Assembly: GCA_036852015.1 (NCBI GenBank)
Contig: JAANDG010000330.1
Span: 99,408-163,407 of the forward strand
Length of the DNA: 64,000 nucleotides
Direction of reading: 5' to 3'
Source: Pelodera strongyloides
Lineage: Eukaryota > Nematoda > Chromadorea > Rhabditida > Rhabditidae
The first letter of the stretch is position 1. Every line of letters begins with the position of its first letter. Positions 12,107-24,281 of this stretch are shown here, piece after piece. The translations under genes were made by a program, and so were the position numbers. Under the pieces are notes generated by a model that ran no database searches, was not told where the DNA came from, and saw nothing but the letters and a program-made list of their open reading frames with translations.

Positions 12107-13103
12107 TTATGATTAATCAACAAGAAACTGAACGGATTCTTTTTGAATTATATAATTTACTTATTTGTGACACTTCTCCCTTTGTAGCGGTCAAAATATT
12201 CAATCTTATAAAGAACCAAAATTTACTTCCATTCAGCATGATGTTTATGGGCAACATTTGTGGTCGCATGAGTTGCTGTCAGTGTCCTAAGCTAGCTTGT
12301 GCCACTTATGTACTATTATGTGACGCACCGATATTTTAATAGAACTTTCAAGTATGCTCTCATAAACGCACTCTGCATATGGAAAGGAGCGGAACATGGG
12401 AGGCTAGTGGGAAGTCAACAAATAAAGGAAAACTCAGAAATTCAAACAAAAACAAAATTATTTAGCTCGTAAAAAAATAGTACAACACTGTTGCAGGACC
12501 GTGTGACGTTGAAGGAAGCATAATCCTTAACGTTTATGTTTATAACGGAAAGAAATTCAAAGAATATGGGTCAATTTGCTAAATCGCCTGAACCCTTACT
12601 TGTGAGAGCACTGACAATGAACATTGGAATCGTGAACAAAAGGCCAGCTTCCGATCTACGCTTTTTTTTTCTTGAAATCCTCTAAATATTATTCCCTGTT
12701 TGCGGTCTTTCGTCTCACATGAATAATTGCCATCTCTCCCGTCGTTTCAAACAAAGGGCATATAAATAACGAGATTTCCGACATTTCCTTTCCGTATTTA
12801 AGTGCCACTGATACATGGTAACAACTAAAAATGGATTCATTTATTCCCATTTTTGATGTGGGCGCATATCATATCGTATTTTTTTCTTTATCATAGCTCG
12901 AAACTCTAGTCGTGTGTGTAATATTTTGTCAAACTCAGAGGTGCGGAATATCATGCCGTAGTGTACAATATGTCACGGGGAACAAATGCTGTTTTTTTTA
13001 GCCGCAGAAAGATTTTTAGCCACATTTATTTTTAACGTATGCAGTAGTTGTTACATCCAATATACGAAACTGTCAATTTTATTCAAGCAATGCACGAAGC
13101 TTT
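12107..13103. other. Intergenic, nothing recognised
   Basis: A plus-strand frame of about 90 codons at 12061-12339 contains a Cys-rich end, but it has no recognised family and overlaps the 5' end of the LINE. I see no exon chain here. The end of the minus-strand receptor gene begins at 13104. Confidence 0.4.
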
Positions 13104-15626
13104 TTATAAAGTTCTAGTTTGCCGCACGATTTGAACGTGGACTTTTGAACTCCTTCCAAAAACAATTTTCCTCGCTTGTTTGTTAATATACAAGTTGAAA
13201 TATACTGGGAGAAGATTGACGACATCGGTAGAAAGCGGCACCCCACGCAATGTGATAGTACGTACCGCTGTACTGGTCGATATGTGATGTAGTAACTGAA
13301 ACAAGACCATCGATCGAAGTTTTAGCCATCTACTAAAGAGACCTCCCTGTAGAATGAATTCTTTTATTTGCTTGGTTATTTTCTTGTGAATAAGTTATTA
13401 TTACAGAGTGTTTTAGCATTGTAGACGCGTTGTTCCTCTCGACCAAATTAACGTTGGTAGCTGGTTCGCAGCTTGCGTCCGTTTATTTTAGCTTCTCCTT
13501 TACTTTAACTTCTCTCTTGGGTTAGCTTCTCTCTTTTCTCTTTTACTTATCTTCTCTCTTTTACTATGTTTATAAGGCTTGTAATGTATAAGGTTAAAAA
13601 TTTATTAGGTTAGCTTCTTTCTTTTACTATGTCTTAAACTAAAAGCTACAACGGTATAAAACTGATATGAACACTCTCAAACCCTCAACTCACAGTAGTA
13701 ATTGTGTGAATGCTCGAGCATATAAAATAGAAGAGACATTGACCGAGAAAGATTAGCCCCGGACTTCTTCTTGTATCAGAGTGCTTTATACGACGTCTGA
13801 TTGAAATGATCGTGGTCAAGTTGCACAATAGCGCTAACAATGAGAGAGCACATGGGAGTCCTAACGATATGGCCATGAAGGGACCCTATAAAATGACCTG
13901 AAACTTTTCAATTCCCCTTGAACCGAAACTTGGGTTACAACTGTTTTGTGAAACCACATGCATAAAGCATACAGGAAGAGAAATCGAATTCATAATGGCT
14001 ATTTTTTTACAAATGAACCAGCAAAAAACCAACATTCTGCATGGCTCGTGAACTTAAAATAATCGAAGACGAGTTAGCCAAATATTTATAATAGGCTCCA
14101 TCGATGAATGTCTTCATAGCGACAAAGTGCATCGTTATGGGCATCAGAAAAATAACACACCACAAGTGGCTTTTCCATAGCTAAACAAATAGAATTATAA
14201 GAGTGAATTCGCCAAAGGTCTGTTTAAGATATTAGTGAACACGCAAAACAACATTGAGATGCTTGGTAGTCCCAATCGTTTTTTAAAGGGCCTGGTGGCC
14301 CATTGGAAACGTTCGCGCTTCGCAGTCAGCCGACCCGAGTTCGAATCCAGCTACACACAATAACACCCAGGAGCGAAAAATCCCATTGCCTAGCATGAAG
14401 ACCGAGGGAATTGTCCTTCTCGTCGTCAATTACTCTGTAGAACTCCACGAAAACCTCTGTATAACTCCACAAGGAAAGATCTATAGGATCGATTGTATCG
14501 AAGAAAAATCTCCCCTACATGCATCCCACCGCGAATTGAAGAAGCAAGACGCTAAAACTAGAACCTTTTTGCGCACTTCTTCCATGTGCTTTATTGATGC
14601 TAGCTGAATGGTTGTATGTATGAATAAAGTAGTTATACAAATACCTTCGAGCGGTCTAACGGTTTTTGAAACGTATGCTGCATAATTACACTCCCATGCA
14701 TAGTGCGCAAATGAGAATGACCAAAATAAAAAAATCGACCCCAAGTTCCAAGTCCACACTCACCATAAATACAAAGGAACGCAGCTGATGAACATTGGTT
14801 TGAAAAACCGGCTGTTATACCGCCCTAACATTTCTACCCGTTTTTCAGAAACGTACCTGATCTGATGCAATTGAAGGAAAGTAGTGGTCTATCACAAGCA
14901 CCGATGTCCTGTTAAATGCCAATAATAAGTTGTTTACTTCAATGTTAGAATTGCCGGCAAATATGAATAAGTACCATAGAGAGGACACCGTCTCGCTGAG
15001 GTTTGTATAGAACGTTAAGAATCCTAGAAACGGAATGCGTAGACCTGTCGTCATAAGCATATGAGTCCATAGGCCCTGAAACAATGAAAAATATTATTTG
15101 CTTTACTGAAAAATAACCAATGCTCGTCTATGTGAACACCACCGTCTATGTACGTCTATGTGAACGTTTATGTGAACAACTAAATATCTTGAATCCTTGA
15201 ATGTGTATAGCCTTTGTGTGTTTTTCTCTAATGTTTGTATGTATGTGCACTTTTTTATGGAATGTGATAATGAGTCAATAATAATGTCACTACTAACTTT
15301 AACCGAGCATTAACGAAAACTGCAACCAATCTTTATTGGAGTGAAAACCCTTGGAGTCTGAAAGCTCCGCACTTGCCTTCACTTTGATGTACTACGCTGA
15401 ACCTCACAGAGGGAACCAACTTGCTTATATGGAGGGAAACAACTTGCTGATTTAACCAAATATGTACACTCACATTGATAATGCACATATAAGATAAGAT
15501 TTCGAAGCTTGTTTTAAATCCGAAGCGAAAATGGGAAACAGTATGTATTGCCACCACGTAATACAGAGGAATAGCGGCCGTGATTGTCGCCACACAAACA
15601 CATATGTCGAATAAATCGGCTGCCAT
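13104..15626 (-). CDS. Seven-TM chemoreceptor (Srg-superfamily-like), complete
   Basis: A five-exon model on the minus strand, all phase 0: 15626-15474, 15075-14857, 14180-14034, 13885-13694 and 13295-13104. It gives about 300 residues. Exon 1 carries TM1 with the IPLYYVV motif and ends at GTGAGT. Exon 2 starts GLWTH and ends after the TM3 motif LLLAFNRT, which in this superfamily marks the cytoplasmic end of TM3. Exon 3 starts LWKSHL (TM4) and exon 4 has TM5. Exon 5 carries TM7 and the tail LLPVYFNLYINKQARKIVFG. The exon pattern is the same as in the two plus-strand receptors at 18607 and 28129. The exon 3 donor is the weaker GTTGGT. It is likely an olfactory or gustatory receptor in sensory cilia. 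Family level is secure from the paralogues; the exact class (Srv, Sru or Srg) is inference. Confidence 0.8.
14287..14352 (+). repeat. tRNA-like sequence (SINE or tRNA relic)
   Basis: The stretch contains an A-box-like TGGCCCATTGG and a B-box-like GAGTTCGAATCC at tRNA spacing, inside intron 2 of the minus-strand receptor. I could not fold a convincing anticodon arm or acceptor stem. It is more likely a tRNA-derived SINE head than a working tRNA. Confidence 0.4.
14658..14813. mobile_element. MITE, family A
   Basis: The left end ACGGTTTTTGAAACGTATGC and the right end TGGTTTGAAAAACCGGC are inverted repeats, matching the family seen at 4189, 7648 and 25614. It lies inside intron 2 of the receptor gene at 13104-15626. 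It accounts for an open frame here that could be mistaken for exon 3. Confidence 0.7.
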
Positions 15627-17212
15627 ATTGTTTTACTTGCGTATGTAGTACACGTTCACTGTATTGTTGTCGAATAAAATGAGCGAAACTTGTGAAGGAA
15701 AGAAAACGAAATAACGCGACAAATAGGTAAGGTGTCACTAACAGACCAGGAAGGAAATAAGCAATGTCTTCATTACTCCCTGTAAACGTCTAACGACTCA
15801 CACAATGCGTATTTGAATCTGCGGTACTCCGTTTGTACTTGTGGCTCCAAACCAGATGCAGAAGTTTTCAATGTAGTCAAGTCCGTAATATTTCTAAACT
15901 GCAATTCGGTGTAGAGACTTTATTTTTTATCCAAAACAAAAAAAAAAACAGCCTTAGGGAACCCGAGTATTTTATGACAAAGCCACTATAATGAGCTGCT
16001 GTTCCCCTAGGGACACCTCTTATTTAGTGACGAGGGCCAGGAAGGATCATTTAGTGTGCTGGGAGCATAATTTACACCAGCCCGTTTAGGGGAAACTCCC
16101 AAATTACAAGCAACAATTTATTCCTAAAATAAAATTTAACTAGGTAGACAAAGAAAATTTCCTTTTCCAAATACATTTTTGCCTGTTTGTTAATAAACCA
16201 GATTGAAATATGTCGGCAATATGCAGATGCGCTTTTTGGAAAGCGCAAAATTTTCTCGGTGACTACATGCTAAACATAAATATGGTTTTCATGAGTCTTC
16301 CCGGAACTTAGTTAGTTGTGTAGGATCTTCGGGAGAAACATTAGGAGTGTACGTTCACCGATTCGTTTTCTTTTTTACTGTTACTATCCCAGCGTTTATG
16401 ATCTTGTGGTCTTCGATTCTGTTAGAGTAAAAGCTGGAGCTTCGTTAGTGGAAGGTCGCCTCATGCGGCCTTATCCTTTTTTTGTGTACAATATGTGCAA
16501 TTTAGTAAACAAATTAGTTACTCGCTACAAGAGTTACAAAAAGTTATTAGTAGTAAAATCGGTAATTAGCAGTACCGAGCATCCGAGCACAATATCTTCC
16601 CACCTTATGATTTAAAGATACACTTGTGAAGAAAAATTTCCATCTAGAATTTAATTATATGCTTCGAATCCCTATTAAGTTCTACCGTAATCCGCTAGCA
16701 TTCGATTGAGTATAGTTTTGAAACGTAAGCGTGAAAAATTTAATAAGCGCAGAACAAAAACCGTTGGCATGGTACACATGCTCAAAAGCTCGATATCTGA
16801 GCTGCGAAAAAATGTATTTCCAAATTATGGTGCTAGTCCTTTGACAAGGTCAATTTGATACGAAAAAAGATGGCATGCATGGAAACAAGAATACACAAGA
16901 ATACTTGTCAGAGTAATCATATCAGGAAAAACCCAAACTATGTTAGCGCTATCGCGCTAACAAAGGGATTTTGTTGAAGGAACACAAAGAACGGAGCGGA
17001 AATTAAATTTTCCAGCAACTTTCTAATTGCTGTAAAAGAATCTTCTCATATAACGACGACATCAAGCATTATAATAACGACAAAATCAAGCATTATTTCC
17101 ATTTATAATTACTGCAAACTGTTGTGTATCATTATTGAAAGTTTGTAAGTTTGAAACCCGCCCTGACAAAGTGTGATCAATATCAACAGAACAGTCCCAA
17201 TACATTTGAGGC
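15627..17212. other. Intergenic between divergent receptor genes
   Basis: This gap separates the minus-strand receptor from the plus-strand cluster and should hold the promoter of the minus-strand gene. Apart from the receptor relic at 16145-16215 I recognise nothing. A short palindrome CCCCTAGGG lies near 16005. Confidence 0.45.
16145..16215 (-). pseudogene. Relic of a receptor last exon
   Basis: In reverse complement this reads ILPTYFNLVY, a stop, and then a decayed VFGKG. It matches the TM7 and tail block LMPTYFNLVINKKA..VFG of the intact receptors. The stop and small indels show it is dead. No other exons of this copy are recognisable nearby. Confidence 0.65.
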
Positions 17213-18300
17213 ATGGTGAGCCCGACCCCGTACGATTTCAGCGCATCCCCGGCCAACCGCGCAGCGTACCCCCGGCCAACCGCGCAGCGCATCCCCGGCC
17301 AGCCGCGCAGTCCAAAAATAGGGGGCGAACGCGGCTGACAGGATGGGGGTGCGCTGCGCGGTTGAGGACCAGAGTAGAGAGTACTGTCTTACCTCATGTC
17401 TGCCGGTGCCATATGCTACTGTTAATCACGAGCTTGCCCTTAACTCGGATTAATCTATTGTGTGTGTATGTGTCGGTATTGTGTTGTTGTAGATGTTTTA
17501 AATACAACATATGTACGAGAATATTTTATGTCGATATAGTTGGACCCTGCTGTTAGTCGACATGGGGGCACACTGAATTGTTAGTTGGAAAGTCTTCTCT
17601 CATGGAACGGAAAGGATGAGAGAAAACAGGCTTTAATTAATCAAAAGGGAACACCTTAGGATCCGCAGCTGTGTGATTAATTTGTTAATGAGTTAGAGGA
17701 AAAGCTCGGATCCTAACACTACAATGGGTGATATGGATGTGGTCCTCGCCTTCAATCGAACTTGTGTTATGGTAAACATATTATTAGCTGTTCAACGGTG
17801 AACGGGTATTTTTTTACGTATGTATAGGATAAAAAAATATATATGTACTATTTTAGCAAAAACAATACTTGTTTTATTAGTGATTCACAAACCTTCACAT
17901 GCAGTGCAGTTTCCTGTCTTTCGGTACCGGTGTATATGTATACCGTAAAAATTGTGAACCATAAAATGGGAACTGTGATTCTAAATCGAACAAATCGAAC
18001 CCATAATTTCTTTCCAGCTCTGGAGGTATCACTTTTATCTCGTTATCGTGTATGCCGATATTCATGCATATTGCATTGTTGAGGGACCTTGTGGCAGGTG
18101 CCACCGTTGATGGGGATGCTTCGTTTTTCATAGTTACCAACTTGGACAGTAACGATGTGCGTTTCAGGACGTTTGAGAGAGCGCACTGACAGATCCCTTT
18201 TCATATTTGTGTCTTTTTCAGCCCTTCATCGCCGAATACAGTGTTGGCATGGCCATGTTGGAATAGTCTTCAATACAATAACTATCAGCTCAGAAAATCC
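17213..18300 (+). pseudogene. Chemoreceptor pseudogene, sister of the 28129 gene
   Basis: The start ATGGTGAGCCCGACCCCGTA at 17213 matches exon 1 of the 28129 receptor, but the match breaks at about 17239 into GC-rich repeats. The end of exon 2 (TTCAATCGAACTTGTGTTATG) is found near 17750 with internal deletions and a premature stop. Exon 3 (from about 18017, after TTTCCAG) has lost several bases so the frame shifts. The beginning of exon 4 (CCCTTCATCGCCGAATAC, about 18222) ends abruptly near 18285. About 475 bp of unrelated DNA replaces most of exons 1 and 2. Confidence 0.8.
17236..17312. repeat. GC-rich tandem repeat, 23-24 bp unit, about 3 copies
   Basis: The unit is AGCGCAtCCCCGGCCAACCGC with small changes. 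It begins exactly where receptor homology stops. Its base composition (about 70% G+C) is unlike the AT-rich surroundings, which suggests an inserted element. Confidence 0.75.
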
Positions 18301-18606
18301 CTGCACATTTAGCGATTTTTCCTTTAGTTCCTTTTTTCATTTTACGTATGGTATTCTTGAACCCTTCCTATAATATAAGTAAAAAACGTTCTCATTGCAA
18401 TATAAAATGTTCCAATCTAAACAGACAGTTGATATTGTTGCACCTTGTACGCCCTGTAGCATAGGTGACCTGTAATTAGTGAAAATTAATGGTTGGATGT
18501 ACCAGTGCCATGAATTTGGACTTATCTCCTTCTTCATAAATAATTGTGGCCACCAGCCAATTAGCAGCAGGAAATGCCCATTTGTCTAAAAGTGTACACT
18601 TCAGGC

Positions 18607-21600
18607 ATGGTCAGCCCCACCACTTATGATTTTCTAGCCTGTTCCATAACGATTTCCGTCGCCCTACCTTTGTATTACGTGGCATACACATTTACCAAGC
18701 ATCATAGGAAGTTCGGATTCGAAACAGTATTTGATATATTGTTCTACATGTGCATGCTGAACGTGGGTATCTTGTTTGTCTTTGACGCCTATGCTATGAA
18801 TAACATATCATATTTTATATTACTACATTAACATACGTAGATTGGAAGGTGTAATACGTGCGCAACAATGTGTGCCTCATTGTTCATATTTATTTAGGGT
18901 CTCTGGTCTCATTTCTTGCTCACTGTTAACATGCGGATGTCATTTCTGGGCCTATTCCCCTTTTACGCATACTTCAACAGTCCTATTCCAATTGCGTCTC
19001 TGCTGCATTATCTTGCATACGTCGGCGCCCATAATGGCATAATCGGCGACGTGCTGATTGCATTCAATCGAACTTGTGTTATGGTTTTTGAAACATATTA
19101 TTCGCTGTTTGATTCTGAGAAGGTAACGTATGTATAAAATAGTGGTATCAAAAAGAGTCCGGCCCACGAAATAAACTAATAAACCTGAATTTGTTATTTC
19201 TTTACAATTTCCCTAAGGCCTAAGAGGTGATTAATACTATAACGTTACTTTCAACAAAATTCACCCCACTAAAGTTTTTCAGCTTGGATTCCCTTTATTA
19301 TATAGGAAGAAAATCAGTTGCACCCATATTTTCTTTTCGTGTGTCCCGAAGGTATCTGGCTATATATAGATATAGCCAGTACAATCGGGACACACAATAA
19401 AATCCAGGATCCCTCGGTACACACGATAAGAAAACAAGAATAAGGGTGCAACTGTTAGACCATAAAGGAAATCCAAATTGCAAAACTTTTTTGTTGAAAA
19501 TTAGTGTGTAGATATTTTACTAAATTATAAAGAAATAATATAGGTTCATTTTCGTGGGCCGGTCCCTGTAATGCTGTTGAGTGCCTGCTCATAACTGCTT
19601 TTCTGTGTTGTTCCGCATATTTAAAGGAATAGCAATGCAGTTTTGCATGTTGGGCTTCGAAAAAAGCTTAGGTTTTGAAACTAACGTTAGTGAAAACCAA
19701 AATAAACAAAAAGGTTTGGGTAAAAAGAAAAACTTTCTAAAGCCCCAAAAAATCATTTCACTATGGCATTTTCTTCCCGTTGGCAGCTCTAATCGTAGAA
19801 ATGCTGGTTACCTGCCCACACATGTTTTTTTGAATTCCTGTGGCCGCAACGCGCCCGCAACGCTGTAGATGCAAAGAAAAAGAGGAGTGCGGCGAGAGAA
19901 AGAGAAGAAAGATGCGTACTAGACGCGTGCTAACTCGATGCTTTTAAAACTACGGTATTTTCTGATAGCGTGTTATAGAATCTCTGTGAATTTGGGCGGA
20001 CGTTTGCTTTAACATTTTAAATAAAAAACAATAGTGTATCAACACATTCTTCTTCATTTTACGGGTGCATTTCAAAGCTTGTTTCGAATTATGAACAACC
20101 TGGAATATTATTCTGAACCATGGTGCGCATAGGAAATGGGTGAACCCACTTGGATACGGTTCACTGTTTTTTTCGTGCGCCTGCCCATTTGGTGACCAAC
20201 TCGTGACCAAGCTTCATCGAAAACCGTCATCAGTCACCAAATAGTCACTAACCAGTCACGAACCAGTACCAGATGGTTTTTTCGGTAAAAACCATTTGGT
20301 GGTGGGCCAACGACGGTTTTTCTGTGGTTTCGGCAATTATTTCGTTTTCCTGTGCACCATCATTTTTATGGCCATAAACAATTAAAGTTTAAGGCCCATT
20401 TTAAGTTACCCTTTTTTTTATTTCTCCATCTGATTCTCCATCATGAATCGAATACAATTTTTCCTTATTTTTTTTTTGGAACAACATTCACGTAGAAAAA
20501 GGCAATTTACCATACCCGCCGTTATCCAACAATTTATAGCATTTGTCACGCCCATATGCAATTTGTACACGCTGATTGGCCAACATATCATAGGTGCAGC
20601 TAGCCGCGGGATACGGTATAGCAGTGAGTAATAGCACAGCGATATCAACGCATGTTGATCCGCAATGATAATGTCATAATTTTGGATATTTAGTTTTCGT
20701 CTCATAGCAGTGGGTAATAGCACAGTATGCAGTTTATGGGTAACGCCGACAACCTTAGGGAATTAACAACCCGGACGCCTTGCTGCAAGTCGTCGCCAGT
20801 TGCTTCCACAATCTCTAGTCTTACAATTAGTCAAGTCAACAGTATTTATACATAAGTTATCAGTCTAAAAAAGTCGTTACTTCCTGTTACTACGAGACGC
20901 TAGTAATAAATTATGTTTTAGAATACGTTCTTACTTAACTTAATTCCCTATATTTCTATAGCTGCAACCTTCAACGGATAGTTGCAACATGACCCTTTAA
21001 CGCCTAATGCTTTTTTCTTGATTCCAGCTCTGGAGACGTCACTTTAATCTGGTTATTTTGTGCATGCCCATATTGATGCATTTTGTAATGTTGAGGACCC
21101 TTTTGGCAGGCGCACGATACGTTCTTGTCGATGGAGATGCCTCGTTTTTTATCATCTCTGGAATGAACAGTAGCGATGTGCGTTTTAGAACTGACGTATG
21201 CCAAGTGCGACCGCATGATTCCTCCCGACTTTATTAATTTCGGGCCCTATGCTAACAGCAGCATATTCGTACACGAAGCCCAATTTAGCAGTTTTAACTA
21301 GGAAACCCTAGGCGGAACAACTTAATTTATGCATAATTAAAACTCATCCTCAACTGGAATTTATTTAAAATAATAAAAACTGAAACGAATTTGACTAATC
21401 GAGTCCGTCAGATGTGTGCAGCTATATTCTGTACTATTTTAGCTCTTCGCTGTCACGTTCGGCATTGGAATGGCCATATTGGGAATAATCTTCAACGCAA
21501 TAACTGTCGGCTATGTCAGACGTCTTCGAAAGGGGACTGCTAGGTCTAGAGCGACTGAAATGACCTTTCTTTACTATTCTTTCTTTTATTTCGGTTGCGA

Positions 21601-24281
21601 CCTGTTCAAGATTGCCGCTCATGTGAGTTCACTTAACTTCCATGCTAATAGAAAAAAAAAACAATGTAAATGAGCAAAAGAGAGCCAGATTCGATAGAGA
21701 GAGAGAGAGAGAGAGGGACAGCGCGATAGTGAGGGAATGGGAGAGGAAGTGAGGGGGCAGGACGGGATAGAGAAAGGGTGGCGATTCGAATTGGCGACCA
21801 AGTCTTCGAAAAAGAGTTCCAGCTTCCTCTGGTAGCAGTGTTCGTTGGCTTCAGGAAGGCCTTCGACACGGTCGAAAGTTGGGCGGTACTCAAAGCTCAA
21901 AGCCCTCCAATCGCAAGGTGTAGAACCCCATTATGTCCATGTTGTGAAGATATTCAGCTATGTTAGCGATTTACGCAGAACATATCAAAAATATACTTGA
22001 TTATTTCCCGATTATGGTGTAAATTCCCATGCTGACTCATGTCGCGCGGTCTGTCGTCTCTCCCGACACACACTCTCTCGTGACGCGCACTCCAGACGAA
22101 CAGCTGATAGTATTATGCAAATAAATTCAATATTATCCAAATCAGCAACCATCTCTCAAAGTTGCACAGCTGATAATGATAGTGGACGGAGCTTAACCCA
22201 AAAGAACAATTATCCTCGTCATACAATAGAATACCAGAGTTATTCGGATCCGCCCATCAGCCGTCCAGAGACAAAAAGTATATAAACTCGTAATTGGCCG
22301 TTACGAGCACTCGGTTGGTTCCCCGTACCATCGGACCGCTCAGTCATCTGAGGTTCTACAGTTGCTGTTGGCCCAAGTCATCTGGGTTCGCCGCCTGCTC
22401 CAGACTTCCCAACCCAAGCCTTCGGGGTCTACTCTTCCGTCCCCAGCTCATCTGGGATTCGTCAATTGTTCTTGGTCAAGCTGCCCCGCCGCATCTGTCT
22501 TCATCGTCTCCAAATCCCAAGACATCTTGGTGTGGTCCAGTTCATCTGGAAATCTTCGTTGCCGTATCCGTCTACAGCTGCTTGTCTTCCAGCTCATTGT
22601 CTTCCGATCCCAAGACATCTGGGAGTGTCCAGTTTATTTGGAAGCCGTCTTCATCTACATCAGCACTCTCTGCAGCCGCTCATCTTTGCCGTACCCAAGT
22701 CATCTGGGCATACCAGATTTCTGGCCGTCTTCACTTCTGCCGTCTTCACTTCTGCCCTCTTCACTTCTGCCGTCTTCACTTCTGCCCTCTTCACTTCTGC
22801 TGATTACCATATATAAAGATTGTCGTTACATTCAATAAAGATTGTATATAAAAACACCCGTGTGGCGCACAGCATCGTACACATCAGAACATCGGAGCAC
22901 ACAATATTCTCCTCCCCAATCCTCATTGCCGCGGCCCTCCGCCCTCTCATCTGGCATAATTCTGGCATGTGCATTAACGGCAAATACCTCTCGCATCTGA
23001 TTGTGAGCTATGCTGGCGACATCGTCAAATTCGCTCCCGGCGCCTCCACCGCCTCAAGAATGCTCAAGAAATTATATGCGTGTGCTAAGGTCGGCCTCGA
23101 TATCAACGCGAAGAAGACTAAGCGGTTTAAGAACAAGTGGTCAACATGCCAATACGTCATGCTGGATGGTCACCCTAGCGACAAAGTGGAATCGTTCGTT
23201 TACTTCGGTCGCACCATTTCACCATACAGGGATCTATCTGAATAACTAAGTAGAAGACGCGAGCATCCTACGGAAACATCCGAGAAATCACAGACCTAAA
23301 TATCCCAAGGAAAACCCGTGCAAGACTCTCCAACTCGCATGTTAATCCGGCCCGGACATATGCCGTCGAGACATGGGAAACCACTAAGGAGGACCAGAAC
23401 GCTTCATGCTGGGAACAAACCTTAGGCAACAGCGAGAAAGTGGTATTGAAGACGCTGGAGAAATTCTCTACAAGGCGGAAACACCGCTGGGCCGGCCACA
23501 TCTGCCGTCAATCTGATGACAGATACACGAAAAAGTTGACCTTCTGGAAACCCTGGCCATAAACGACCTACCGGACGTCCGAAAATCAGATTCTGCGATT
23601 CGTTCAACCAAGAATTTAACGCTGCAATGAAGGCAAATCGTCGCGCCCGCACAACGTACCAACACCGGAGCCGAATTGCCCAAGATAAAAGAAAGTGGAA
23701 TGCAGGGATCCACGCAACTTGCTCAGGCTGCTGAAGGTGGATCTCTAAGGTATCCGCGGTATCTAAAGTAACAAAGCATAGTTTTTCACTTTGAAATAGT
23801 TGATTAATAAGGCAAGGACAGTGCCTCAAAAAATTACAGTAGTTATCAGTCAATTAGAGGATCCGTAACCAGAGACATTCTAGAGCTTTGTGTATTTGCA
23901 AGAAGGGAATGATCGGGAGAAGAGAAGGGGAGGGGAGAGTGGTGAGAGAGAGCGCGCAAGAGATAGAAAGCAAGAGAGAGAGAGAATGAGTGAGGGGGAG
24001 GGATCATTTTTATAAAATAGAGAATATGCAAGTTATTTTTAGTTTTATTTGAATTCACATGTTTGCAAAAAAACTCGTTTCAGACCTGTCAGCAATTAAC
24101 GAACGACGAAGTTGTTTATGCCATTACAAGTCGTTTAGTGCCTGTAGCATATGATATCTCAAGTCTATTACCAACTTACTTCAATATCTTTATCAGTAAG
24201 AAAACTAGGGAGATTGTTTTTGGACGCAATCATGTCAAGATAGTTCCTTTGTCATCCGTGCTGCAGCAAACACCGAAATAA
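18607..24281 (+). CDS. Seven-TM chemoreceptor (Srg-superfamily-like), complete
   Basis: Five phase-0 exons: 18607-18762, 18898-19122, 21028-21177, 21443-21622 and 24084-24281, giving about 302 residues. Exons 1 to 3 are 156, 225 and 150 nt, exactly as in the 28129 receptor, and exon 4 is one codon shorter. TM1 has ALPLYYVAYTF. Exon 2 begins GLWSHF and carries the TM3 motif IAFNRTCVMVF. Exon 3 begins LWRRHFNLV (TM4). Exon 4 has TM5 and ends DLFKIAAH. Exon 5 ends with the TM7 and tail block LLPTYFNIFISKKTREIVFG. Introns 2 (1.9 kb) and 4 (2.5 kb) are swollen by a MITE and by RTE plus LTR-like insertions, yet all splice sites remain canonical. It is presumably a membrane odorant or taste receptor. 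Whether such long introns are still spliced correctly is unknown. Confidence 0.82.
19158..19562. mobile_element. Palindromic MITE, family E (CCGGCCCACGAAA ends)
   Basis: The left end CCGGCCCACGAAATAA is inverted relative to the right end TTTTCGTGGGCCGG. The two halves stay similar all the way to the centre (TGGCTATATATAGATATAGC), including paired CAGTTGCACCC and GGGTGCAACTG blocks. It is about 405 bp, non-coding, and lies in intron 2 of the 18607 receptor. A related half-element lies near 46700. Confidence 0.8.
22017..22880 (+). mobile_element. LTR-like insertion nested in the RTE fragment
   Basis: This 0.86-kb block interrupts the RTE frame. It contains a TATA box (GTATATAAACTC near 22277) and an AATAAA signal near 22835, and has no transposase or pol similarity. 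That pattern fits a solo LTR, but I could not identify clear TG..CA ends with a target duplication. Boundaries are uncertain by tens of bases. Confidence 0.4.
22722..22801 (+). repeat. 15-bp tandem repeat, about 5 copies
   Basis: The unit is CGTCTTCACTTCTGC, alternating with CCTCTTCACTTCTGC, just upstream of the AATAAA-like signal in the LTR-like insertion. Looser repeats of a CATCTGGG word fill the preceding 300 bp. Confidence 0.85.

Larger units (their letters stand above)
21778..23740 (+). mobile_element. RTE-type LINE fragment in receptor intron 4
   Basis: Two coding relics flank an insertion. At 21840-21900 the reading VFVGFRKAFDTVESWAVLKA is the RT palm motif A of RTE elements. From about 22890 comes MCINGKYLSHLIVSYAGDIV (decayed motif C), then KVGLDINAKKTK and YFGRTIS, and further on the RTE C-terminal block TRRKHRWAGHICRQSDDRYT in another frame. 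Frameshifts, stops and a degraded FADD (YAGD) show it is dead. It lies in intron 4 of the 18607 receptor. The paralogous pseudogene at 30504 has the same intron without it, so it inserted after the duplication. Confidence 0.85.

Noticed and set aside
14481..14759. Open minus-strand frame in the receptor gene region, a candidate exon 3
   Set aside because: Most of it lies in a family A MITE. The true exon 3, starting LWKSHL after TTTAG, is at 14034-14180 and aligns with the paralogues.
22294..22838. Three overlapping plus-strand frames of 116-169 codons
   Set aside because: The composition comes from short tandem repeats inside the LTR-like insertion. No frame is favoured and no domain is visible.
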